From UBA2040 sp963977135 (lineage in GTDB: Bacteria; Bacteroidota; Bacteroidia; Flavobacteriales_D; Crocinitomicaceae): a stretch of 64,000 nucleotides of DNA. A program made the translations under genes and the position numbers. Of this stretch, positions 44,550-53,900 are shown piece after piece; positions within the stretch are counted from its first letter, which is position 1; each line of letters opens with the position of its first letter. The notes below the pieces were generated by a model that was given only the letters and a program-made list of their open reading frames with translations, was not told the DNA's origin and did not search any database. Where the stretch lies: the NCBI GenBank assembly GCA_963977135.1, contig CAXBNN010000002.1:552292-616291 (forward strand), in the 5' to 3' direction.

Positions 44550-45437
44550 ATGAAATTTTTTAGCAAAATAACGATTGCAGCTGCTTTCTTGCTCTCGATT
44601 ACTTCTTGCGCCTCAGGCTTTAAAAATGCAACAACCCAAACCGTTCAAATCAATGGAAATTGTGGTATGTGCGAAACAACAATTGAGAATGCTGGCAACA
44701 AAAAGAAAGAGGCAACTTTAGACTGGAACAGAGAAACAAAACTTGCCGTATTGGTATACGATTCTGTAAAAACGAACCGTGACGAGATATTAAAAAGAGT
44801 AGCTCTGGCTGGTTATGACAATCAAAGCTTCCGCGCTGACGATGCAGTTTATAACTCACTTCCTGGTTGCTGTCATTATTCTCGTGAAATTAGTGACGCC
44901 ACACCGAAAAAGGGTGCGTTGGAAGAACATAGCGGACATGATCATCAAATGGACGTAGCAGTAATTGAAAGCGTTGATGAGAAAGTTGTGGATGTGCCAA
45001 CCATCAATCAATTAGTTCCAATTTATGAAAGTTACTTCGCCGTAAAAGATGCATTGGTTAGCACAAACGGTAAAAAAGCTTCAGCAAGTGCGAAAATTCT
45101 TGTCGACAATCTTAACGCAGTTAAAATGGAAACACTCGGCGTAGAAGAACATGCAGTTTGGATGGGAGTCAAAGATGATTTGATTTTTAACGCAAAACAT
45201 ATTTTCGACACACAAGATCCATCACATCAACGCGATCATTTTGATGCATTATCGAATGGTATTTACAAATTGATGAAAGCTTCAAAATACGATGCGACAG
45301 TTTACTATCAATTTTGCCCTATGGCGAATGATGGAAAAGGGGCAAATTGGTTGAGTACAGACAAGGAAATTAAAAATCCTTATTACGGATCGCAAATGTT
45401 GAGTTGCGGAAAAACAGTTGAAACGATTAAAAAATGA
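44550..45437 (+). CDS. HMA-like plus DUF3347 copper lipoprotein
   Basis: This 295-residue protein has a lipoprotein signal with Cys20 (LLSITSC). Domain one (about 28-112) is an HMA-like fold with Cys38 and Cys41 in GNCGMCETTIENAG, and a later SLPGCCHY pair. After a His-rich linker (EHSGHDHQMDVAV) comes DUF3347 (about 150-290): YFAVKDALVSTNGKKASASA, YQFCPMANDGKGANWLST, NPYYGSQMLSCGK. DUF3347 proteins bind copper with their CPM and Cys sites. It shares its two parts with separate downstream genes (HMA lipoprotein at 57745, C-terminus of CusB at 55929). It likely captures or passes periplasmic copper. Confidence 0.87.
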   Translation: MKFFSKITIAAAFLLSITSCASGFKNATTQTVQINGNCGMCETTIENAGNKKKEATLDWNRETKLAVLVYDSVKTNRDEILKRVALAGYDNQSFRADDAVYNSLPGCCHYSREISDATPKKGALEEHSGHDHQMDVAVIESVDEKVVDVPTINQLVPIYESYFAVKDALVSTNGKKASASAKILVDNLNAVKMETLGVEEHAVWMGVKDDLIFNAKHIFDTQDPSHQRDHFDALSNGIYKLMKASKYDATVYYQFCPMANDGKGANWLSTDKEIKNPYYGSQMLSCGKTVETIKK

Positions 45438-45994
45438 GGCTGTATCTGAAAAATATGGTTTGTCAAAGATGTATTCTAATGGTGAGGTCTGTGTTCGAAA
45501 AACATGGACTTCACATTACATCTATGGAACTAGGTCACGTTGACATTAATGAATCGGATATCTCAAGCCTTAAAGAAAATTTAATCGCGGAACTGAATGA
45601 ACTAGGTTTTGAACTGATTGATGATAAAAAAAGCCAAACAATAGAGAGAATAAAAACACTCATCATTGATTTGGTTCACCAAAAAAACAACGATTTGAAA
45701 ATCAATCTTTCAGATTATTTATCGTCTCAGATGAACCAAGAGTATGGCGCTATTAGTCATCTATTCTCTGAAGTAGAAAACAAGACGATAGAAAAATACT
45801 TCATAGCCCAAAAAATAGAAAGAGTCAAGGAATTGATTATGTACGATGAAATGAATCTAAGTGAAATTGCCTTTCTCTTGAAATATAGCAGCGTTGCCTA
45901 CCTAAGTAATCAATTTAAAAATGTCACAGGTTTTTCTCCAACTTACTTCAAAAATTTAAAAAAACAGAAAAGAAACAAAATTGACACGCTCTGA
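45434..45994 (+). CDS. AraC family regulator with N-terminal metal-binding-like domain
   Basis: This 186-residue protein overlaps the HMA-DUF3347 stop by four bases (ATGA). Residues 1-75 (MRLYLKNMVCQRCILMVRSV, TSMELGHVDINESD, LIAELNELGFELIDDKKS) follow the beta-alpha-beta-beta-alpha-beta layout of an HMA domain with Cys10 and Cys13 in a CxxC. Residues 85-180 are an AraC HTH with FIAQKIERVKELIMYDEMN, LSEIAFLLKYSSVAYLSNQF and TGFSPTYFKNLKK. So a copper-binding module seems to be fused to the DNA-binding domain, making a one-component copper sensor for the operon. Cytosolic. Confidence 0.85.
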   Translation: MRLYLKNMVCQRCILMVRSVFEKHGLHITSMELGHVDINESDISSLKENLIAELNELGFELIDDKKSQTIERIKTLIIDLVHQKNNDLKINLSDYLSSQMNQEYGAISHLFSEVENKTIEKYFIAQKIERVKELIMYDEMNLSEIAFLLKYSSVAYLSNQFKNVTGFSPTYFKNLKKQKRNKIDTL

Positions 45995-46076
45995 ATCTTA
46001 TAAATTGTTTCAAAAATTCTATAACATTTTGGCGAAGTTTCTTGGGACCTTTGTACAGACATAAATATTATCAAAA

Positions 46077-48596
46077 ATGGAACATAAATATACGGTAACA
46101 GGAATGAGTTGTGCCAGCTGTGAAGCTACGGTGGGAGCTAAATTGTTGTCACTTGAACCTATTACGAAAGTTCTTTTGTCCAAAGAGGATAAGACGGCCA
46201 AAATTACCATGAGCAAGCATGTTTCTATAGACGAGATGCAAAATGCTTTGGGCGGAGCTGAAGGAAAATACCAAATATCTGTCTTCTCAGAAAATACAAA
46301 CGAACCCAAAGCTTGCTGTTCTGTTGGTGGTGAGGAAAAACATACACACATTCCCAATCATGTCAAACAATCAGGGAAATATTATTGCCCCATGCAATGC
46401 GAAGGCGATAAGACCTACGATCAGCCCGGAAATTGTCCTGTTTGTGGAATGAACCTTGAAAAAGCTCCTTCATTTGGACCAAGTGAAACACAATATACTT
46501 GTCCTATGCACCCAGAAATCATTCAAAATGGACCTGGATCGTGTCCGAAATGTGGGATGGATTTGGTGCCAATGGCTCCGACCGAATCTGAAGAGGATGG
46601 CACGTATCGCGAACTCTCCAAAAAAATGAAAGTTGCGCTGCTGTTCACTGTCCCTGTTTTCATTATTGCGATGATGGAAATGTTACCCAACAATCCTTTA
46701 CATAAAATCATGAGTAATAACTCATGGAATTGGGCGCAGTTTTTACTGTCTTTGCCTGTTGTGTTTTATGCAGGTTGGATGTTTTTCGTTCGTGCATACA
46801 AATCGATCGTAACCATGAATTTAAACATGTTCACCTTAATCGGAATTGGAACTGGGGTCGCGTTTATTTTTAGTTTGTTTGGTTTGTTTTTACCCGACGT
46901 ATTTCCACAAGAATTTAAAAATGAAGAGGGAAATGTTTTTCTTTATTTCGAGGCTACAACGGTAATTTTAACCTTGGTTCTATTAGGTCAATTACTGGAA
47001 GCTCGGGCACATAGTAAAACGAGCGGAGCAATAAAAGAACTGATGAAGTTGGCGCCAAGTGAAGCTACTCTGGTCGAGGACAATGCCGATAAAGTGATTT
47101 CTATTCATGATATAAAAGTTGGAAACATACTTCGTGTAAAACCAGGAGAGAAAATTCCTGTCGATGGAAAAATCACCGATGGTGAAACAGATATTGACGA
47201 ATCCATGATTACTGGAGAGCCAATTCCTGTCGACAAAAAAGAAGGTGACTTGGTAAATTCAGGAACGATCAACGGAAACAAATCATTCTTGATGGTGGCC
47301 GAGAAAGTTGGGTCAGATACGCTACTTGCTCAAATTGTGCAGATGGTCAGCGATGCAAGTCGTTCCAGAGCACCGATTCAAAAACTAGCCGATTCTATAG
47401 CCAAATATTTCGTTCCAATCGTTGTTGGTATTTCGATAATAACCTTCTTCATCTGGTATTTCTTTGGACCAGATCCTGCAGCCGTTTATGGATTCGTAAA
47501 TGCTGTTGCGGTATTGATTATTGCTTGTCCATGTGCTTTAGGTTTAGCAACTCCTATGTCCGTTATGGTTGGTGTTGGAAAAGGAGCTCAGTCTGGAGTG
47601 CTTATCAAAAATGCCGAGGCCTTAGAAAAAATGGACAAGGTTGATGTGCTGATTACAGACAAAACCGGAACAATCACAGTAGGGAAACCATCCATGGAAA
47701 AGATCGTTGCATTTGAAGGAAATGAGGATGATTTGCTAGTTAAAATTGCTTCTCTTAATCAATCGAGTGAACACCCTTTGGCAAAAGCCGTTGTTGATGC
47801 AGCATTGAAGAAAGAGCTTAAATTAGCCAAAGTTGACAACTTCGAAAGTATCACAGGAAAAGGTGTAATTGGAAATATTTCCAATGAAGAAATTGCTCTT
47901 GGCAATAAAAAACTAATGGAGCAAATTGGAGCAAGTTCTTCTCCAGAAATAGAAACACAAATTATCAGCGAACAGAAAAAAGGGAAAACCGTTTCTTACA
48001 TTTCCATTAACAAAATAATCGTCGGTTTCATTACGATCACTGATGCAATAAAAACGTCAAGCAAAGAAGCTATTCGCACTTTAATGGCTCAAGGAATGGA
48101 AGTAATTATGTTGACAGGCGACAATGAAAATACTGCCAAATCTGTTGCGGAAGAAATAGGGTTAACCTCCTTCAAAGCGGGTTGTCTTCCTGAAGATAAA
48201 TTAAAATACATTGAAAAATTGCAAGCCGAAGGGAAAATAGTTGCAATGGCCGGTGATGGTATCAACGATGCGCCTGCATTGGCAATAGCGGACATTGGAA
48301 TTGCCATGGGAACAGGTACAGATGTAGCTATTGAAAGTGCGAAAATTACCTTGGTAAAAGGTGAACTTTCTGGTATCGTAAAAGCAAAGAACTTGAGTCA
48401 TGCAGTGATGAAAAACATAAAACAAAATCTGTTTTTTGCCTTCTTCTATAATTTACTTGGTGTACCAATTGCAGCTGGAATTTTGTATCCAGTATTCGGA
48501 ATGTTATTGTCGCCAATGATTGCGGCATTAGCCATGAGCTTTAGCTCCGTAACCGTCATTTTCAATGCTTTGCGCCTGCGTTTTGTTACGATTTGA
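46077..48596 (+). CDS. copA: Copper-translocating P1B-type ATPase
   Basis: This 839-residue pump has an N-terminal HMA domain (GMSCASCEATV, Cys12/Cys15), two heavy-metal-binding modules with CPMQCEGDKTYDQPGNCPVC (about 102-121) and CPMHPEIIQNGPGSCPKC (about 143-160), and the P1B core: TM helices, the TGE loop (MITGEPIPVDKKEG), CPC in IIACPCALGLATP near 479-491, the phosphorylated Asp in ITDKTGTITVG near 525, the SEHPLAKAV nucleotide-binding motif, TGDN, and GDGINDAPALAIAD. This set marks a Cu+ exporter (CopA/CopZ-type). It moves copper from cytosol to periplasm. The other genes of the operon handle it there. Confidence 0.97.
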   Translation: MEHKYTVTGMSCASCEATVGAKLLSLEPITKVLLSKEDKTAKITMSKHVSIDEMQNALGGAEGKYQISVFSENTNEPKACCSVGGEEKHTHIPNHVKQSGKYYCPMQCEGDKTYDQPGNCPVCGMNLEKAPSFGPSETQYTCPMHPEIIQNGPGSCPKCGMDLVPMAPTESEEDGTYRELSKKMKVALLFTVPVFIIAMMEMLPNNPLHKIMSNNSWNWAQFLLSLPVVFYAGWMFFVRAYKSIVTMNLNMFTLIGIGTGVAFIFSLFGLFLPDVFPQEFKNEEGNVFLYFEATTVILTLVLLGQLLEARAHSKTSGAIKELMKLAPSEATLVEDNADKVISIHDIKVGNILRVKPGEKIPVDGKITDGETDIDESMITGEPIPVDKKEGDLVNSGTINGNKSFLMVAEKVGSDTLLAQIVQMVSDASRSRAPIQKLADSIAKYFVPIVVGISIITFFIWYFFGPDPAAVYGFVNAVAVLIIACPCALGLATPMSVMVGVGKGAQSGVLIKNAEALEKMDKVDVLITDKTGTITVGKPSMEKIVAFEGNEDDLLVKIASLNQSSEHPLAKAVVDAALKKELKLAKVDNFESITGKGVIGNISNEEIALGNKKLMEQIGASSSPEIETQIISEQKKGKTVSYISINKIIVGFITITDAIKTSSKEAIRTLMAQGMEVIMLTGDNENTAKSVAEEIGLTSFKAGCLPEDKLKYIEKLQAEGKIVAMAGDGINDAPALAIADIGIAMGTGTDVAIESAKITLVKGELSGIVKAKNLSHAVMKNIKQNLFFAFFYNLLGVPIAAGILYPVFGMLLSPMIAALAMSFSSVTVIFNALRLRFVTI

Positions 48597-48611
48597 TATA
48601 AAAAAACTAAA

Positions 48612-50894
48612 ATGTTTAATAAAAGAAAATCAATACGGAATATAGTAACTCCAGTAATTTGTCTGCTGCTGTTTAGTGCAAATGGACTTGCGCAAAACAT
48701 TGTACATTATGATTTATATGTAACTGACACTATTGTCAATTTCACAGGTAAAGAACGACGAGCAATAGCTGTAAATGGACAAATTCCCATGCCAACTTTG
48801 ACTTTTACGGAGGGTGATACGGCAGAAATTGTTGTGCACAATCAACTCAAGGAAGGCACCACTTTGCATTGGCATGGATTGTACCTTCCGAACAAAGAAG
48901 ACGGTGTTCCCTATTTAACACAGCTACCAATAAAACCAGGAACGACTCACACCTATCGTTTTGCAATTATTCAAAGTGGAACACACTGGTATCACAGTCA
49001 TTTTGGTCTACAAGAACAAATAGGTATGTACGGTTCCTTGATTTTAAAGAAAAAAGAAAACGATCCAACTTTTCGGAAAGGAATAGATGACGTTCCTCAA
49101 GTTCCTATAATTTTGAGTGAATGGACTGATTTAAATCCTGAAAATATTCACCGAATGCTGCACAACACCAACGACTGGAGTGCAATTAAAAAGAAGAGCA
49201 CCCAAAGTTATTCGGAGGCCATAGGTGCTGGACATTTTAAAACCAAAATTGGTAATGAATGGAAACGTATGTTGGCGATGGATGTTAGTGACATTTACTA
49301 CGATCGATTTTTTATAAACGGAACATCAGAGCAACAACTTTCTCAGTTTAAAGCTGGTGATAAAGTCCGACTGCGAATTTCCAATGGTGGGGCTTCCTCC
49401 TACTTCTGGTTGAAATATGCTGGCGGAAAAATGACAGTTGTCGCTAACGATGGAAATGACGTTGTTCCTATTGAGGTTGATCGATTAATTATTGGTGTTT
49501 CCGAAACCTATGATGTCATTGTAACCATTCCGACAGAAAATCTATCCTATGAGTTTTTAGCAACACCCGAAGACAGAACCAAGTCTGCTTCACTTTACAT
49601 TGGTGAAGGAGTAAAACAAGTTGCGACTCCTATGCCCAAGCTGAAGTATTTCGAAGGCATGAAAATGATGAATAACATGATGAAGTTGAACGGCAGCATG
49701 GATGAAATGGGGATGAGCATGAGCTTGCAAAAAATGGATATGAACACGGTTATGTATCCAGAAATTACTGGAAAAGCAGAGAAAGGTAGACACGAGCACA
49801 ACAAAAATAAAACAGAAATAGAAGGAATGGATACCATGGAAATGGATCATTCTCAACAAGAAATGGCCAATGAAATGAGCAATATAGTCACCTTAAATTA
49901 CAACATGCTCAAAGCCCCTGAAATAACTACGCTTCCCGAAAATGCACCTTTACGGGAGATCCGATTTGAGCTTACAGGTAAAATGAATCGCTATGTCTGG
50001 AGCATGGACAACCGTGTGCTTTCCGAAGTTGATAAAATTTTAATTAAAAAAGGTGAAACCGTTCGAATAACGATTTACAACAATTCCATGATGCGTCACC
50101 CTATGCATTTACATGGACATGATTTTAGAGTCATCAATAAATACGGAGAATATTCTCCTTTGAAAAATGTTTTAGACATCATGCCTATGGAAACGGATGT
50201 CATCGAATTCAGTGCCAATTTGGAGGGTGATTGGTTTTTCCATTGTCATATATTGTATCACATGATGGCTGGAATGAACCGTGTTTTCTCTTACGAAGAT
50301 CAAGCACCCAATCCCTATTTGCCTAACAAACCAAAAGCATATCGGAATTTACAGCAAGAAAGTAATGGCTTGCATTTTATGTTTGCGAATGATTTTGCCA
50401 CTAACGGAAATGACGGTAACTTGATGTTTCAAAATACACGATGGAGTCTTGGAACGGAATGGAGATTGGGCTACCATGACAGACACGGTTACGAAACAGA
50501 AACACACATCGGGCGGTACATTGGCAAAAATCAATGGTTCATGCCATTTGTAGGTTTCGATTGGCGATATAGAGTTCAGAATGGTGTTGCGGAAGAAAAT
50601 TTATTTGGACAAAGAAGCACCAAGGATCAAAGGTCTGTGTTCAGTGTAGGGTTCAATTACACTTTACCCATGTTACTCGTATTTCAAGCGGAGGTATTCA
50701 CGGACGGCAATTTGCGTTTGCAACTGAGTCGCATGGACATTCCTTTATCACCAAGATTGCGTGGACGGTTTATGGTCAATACCGATAAAGAATATATGGT
50801 GGGATTAGGATATATTCTCAATCGTTTCTTCACATTATCAACGCATTATGATAGTGATATGGGTGTTGGTTTTGGGGTGAATATTACTTATTAA
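48612..50894 (+). CDS. Multicopper oxidase (CopA/PcoA-like) fused to CopB-like beta-barrel
   Basis: This 760-residue protein has a signal peptide followed by a three-cupredoxin oxidase: copper motifs LHWHGLYLP near 83-91, THWYHSHFGLQ near 123-133, HPMHLHGHDFRV near 496-507, and WFFHCHILYHMMAGM near 540-554. Between cupredoxin domains lies a Met/His-rich stretch (about 346-425: MKMMNNMMKLNGSMDEMGMS, HEHNKNK, MDTMEMDHSQQEM), as in CopA/PcoA Cu(I) oxidases. After about residue 575 the chain does not end but continues for about 180 residues of alternating strands (WSLGTEWRLGYHDRHGYETE, FMPFVGFDWRYR, GRFMVNTDKEYMVGLGYIL), which looks like CopB, the outer-membrane partner. So oxidase and barrel are one chain. 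It is 15 bases after the ATPase gene. Confidence 0.88.
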   Translation: MFNKRKSIRNIVTPVICLLLFSANGLAQNIVHYDLYVTDTIVNFTGKERRAIAVNGQIPMPTLTFTEGDTAEIVVHNQLKEGTTLHWHGLYLPNKEDGVPYLTQLPIKPGTTHTYRFAIIQSGTHWYHSHFGLQEQIGMYGSLILKKKENDPTFRKGIDDVPQVPIILSEWTDLNPENIHRMLHNTNDWSAIKKKSTQSYSEAIGAGHFKTKIGNEWKRMLAMDVSDIYYDRFFINGTSEQQLSQFKAGDKVRLRISNGGASSYFWLKYAGGKMTVVANDGNDVVPIEVDRLIIGVSETYDVIVTIPTENLSYEFLATPEDRTKSASLYIGEGVKQVATPMPKLKYFEGMKMMNNMMKLNGSMDEMGMSMSLQKMDMNTVMYPEITGKAEKGRHEHNKNKTEIEGMDTMEMDHSQQEMANEMSNIVTLNYNMLKAPEITTLPENAPLREIRFELTGKMNRYVWSMDNRVLSEVDKILIKKGETVRITIYNNSMMRHPMHLHGHDFRVINKYGEYSPLKNVLDIMPMETDVIEFSANLEGDWFFHCHILYHMMAGMNRVFSYEDQAPNPYLPNKPKAYRNLQQESNGLHFMFANDFATNGNDGNLMFQNTRWSLGTEWRLGYHDRHGYETETHIGRYIGKNQWFMPFVGFDWRYRVQNGVAEENLFGQRSTKDQRSVFSVGFNYTLPMLLVFQAEVFTDGNLRLQLSRMDIPLSPRLRGRFMVNTDKEYMVGLGYILNRFFTLSTHYDSDMGVGFGVNITY

Positions 50895-50962
50895 TTAAAA
50901 GTCCTTACATCATGAAAATGAATTAAGTCTAGTAATCATTTGGTCAAAAAACACATTTTAAA

Positions 50963-53900
50963 ATGTTAAATAATATTATCAAATTCTTTCTTGACAATAA
51001 ACTAGTTACTTGGTTAATGCTCGGTATGTTTGTTATCTGGGGATTCGTTACTGCTCCGTTTAATTTTGAATCCGATTGGTTGCCAAGAGATCCTGTGGCT
51101 GTTGACGCAATCCCTGATATTGGAGAAAATCAACAAATAATTTTCACCAAATGGATGGGGCGATCGCCTCAAGATGTTGAGGATCAAATAACCTATCCCT
51201 TAACCTCATCCTTGCTTGGAATCCCTGGAGTAAAAAGTGTTAGAAGTAATTCTATGTTCGGTTTTTCAAGCATCTATTTGATATTTGAGGATGACATAGA
51301 GTTTTATTGGAGTAGAAGTAGAATTCTCGAAAAACTTAATTCTCTTCCTGCAAATTTACTTCCTGATGGTGTTCAGCCTGCCTTGGGCCCTGATGCCACT
51401 GCTTTAGGACAAATCTATTGGTATACTCTTGAAGGACAAGATAAAGATGGAAATACTACTGGTGGATGGGATCTGCAGGAATTAAGAACCATTCAGGATT
51501 TCTATGTGAAAAATGCTTTACAATCTTCAGGTGGAGTTTCAGAAGTAGCTTCGATTGGAGGATTTGTAAAAGAATATCAAGTTGATGTTAATCCTGAAAA
51601 AATGAAAGCCTACGGAGTCACACTTGCACAAGTGATGAAGGCAACGAAAGAAAGTAACCTTGATATTGGAGCCCAGACGCTCGAAATTAACATGGTTGAA
51701 TATTTCGTTAGAGGACTGGGATATGTAAAGTCGATTGAAGACATTGAGCAAAGCGTTGTAAACGTTGAAAATAACGTACCCATTAGAATTAAAGATATTG
51801 CCGTAGTCCATTTAGGGCCAGCAACCCGAAGAGGTATTTTAGACAAAGCAGGTACGCCAGCAGTCGGAGGAGTTGTAGTCGCTCGTTATGGTTCTAACCC
51901 ACTTGAAATAATCAACAACGTTAAAAAGAAAATTGAAGAAATAAAAAGTGGATTACCCAGTAAAAAATTAAAGGACGGAACAATATCTAAAGTGACAATA
52001 GTACCGTTTTATGACAGAACACAATTAATAAACGAAACCATAGGAACCTTAGAGGAAGCCTTGACTTTGGAGGTTTTAATAACGATAATTGTCGTTATTC
52101 TGATGTTGTTAAATCTGAAGTCTTCTTTGCTAATATCAGCTTCTTTACCCGTTGCCGTTTTCATGTGTTTCATTGCCATGCGTTATTTTGGCATCGATGC
52201 TAATATTGTAGCCTTGTCTGGAATTGCTATTGCCGTGGGGACGATGGTGGATATGGGAATTGTGCTCACCGAAAGTATGATAACCCAGATGAAAATTGCC
52301 CCTCCCGAACAGCCATTGCAAAAAACAATCTACATAGCAACGGTAGACGTCGCTTCTGCCGTAATAACGGCCGTAGCGACTACAATTGTCAGTTTTTTAC
52401 CTGTTTTCACCATGCAAGCTTCGGAAGGGAAATTGTTTAGACCTTTAGCTTACACGAAATCCTTTGCGTTGATCGCTTCGATTATTTTGGCCATCACCGT
52501 AATTCCTGCCATGGCGGTTCAAGTATTCAAATTTAAAAGTAAGGGGAAAACGTCTAGTTATTTTACAAATGGTGGTTTGGTTTTGCTGTCAATAATTCTC
52601 TTATTCACCTCCTACTCTTTTTTCGGATTATTTGGTCTAACTGTAGGAGTAGGCGGTATTCTTAATAATTATTACAAAGGCAAAAAGTCAGATGTGTGGT
52701 TTGGCCGCTTTGATTTAATCAGAAACATCGTTTATGCATTGATAGTTGCTTGGTTATTATCCAGAACATGGATGCCATTAGGTGTATTAAAATCTGAGTT
52801 TACCAATTTCATTTTTGTAATTCTAATTATCGGACTTCTTATCGGACTATTCTATGTTGTAATTCACTATTACGAAAAGATATTGAGGTTCTTGATATCA
52901 ATTAAATATGTTTTTGTTGGTTTGTTGTTGTTGTTACTATTTGGTGGGTATTCTGTATTCAAAAACACAGGACAAGAGTTCATGCCATCTCTAAACGAAG
53001 GTTCTTTCCTCCTAATGCCAACTTCTATGCCTCATTCGGGCATGGAGGTTAATGAAGCTAATTTACGTCTGTTAGACATGTCTGTTTCTTCAATACCGGA
53101 AGTTGAAATGGTGGTTGGTAAAGCTGGTCGAATTGAAAGTTCATTGGACCCTGCACCGATGAGCATGTACGAAAATATCATCTCTTACAAGTCGGAATAC
53201 AAACTTGATGATGATGGACGTCGCATAAGGTACAGAGTTGATGAAGACGGTGAGTTTGCTATGGATAAAAATGGTGATCTTATCCCAGACACTGATGGTA
53301 ATTATTTTAGACAATGGAGAGATAATATTAAGTCCCCAGATGACATCTGGGATGAAATCGTTAATGCTACAAAACTACCTGGTTTAACTTCTGCGCCTAA
53401 ATTACAACCTATCGAAACTCGACTTGTCATGTTGCAGACAGGAATGAGAGCGCCAATGGGTATTAAAGTAAAAGGAACCGACTTAAAAACGATCGAAGCT
53501 TTTGGCTTAGAGTTAGAAATGTTTTTAAAAGAGGTGAAAGGGGTAAAGTCATCTGCAGTTTTTGCCGAAAGAATTGTTGGGAAACCCTACATGATGCTCG
53601 ATATTAGAAGAGATATTATTAGTAAATATGGTTTATCGATAATTAATGTTCAAAACCAAATTCAAACAGCAATTGGTGGAATGGTAATGACATCTACTGT
53701 GGAAGGAAGAGAACGTTATGGTATACGCTTACGTTACCCAATAGAATCCCGAAATGACCCGGAAAAAATTAAGGCAATTTATGTTGCTACTCCAGATGGA
53801 ATGCAAGTACCACTGGGTGATTTAGTGAATATAAAGTATGAACAAGGTCCACAATCTATAAAAAGTGAAGATGGTTTTTTAGTAGGGTATGTGCTATTTG

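Noticed and set aside
49590..49859. His-rich minus-strand frame inside the multicopper oxidase gene
   Set aside because: It mirrors the Met-rich (ATG/CAT) stretch of the oxidase on the other strand.
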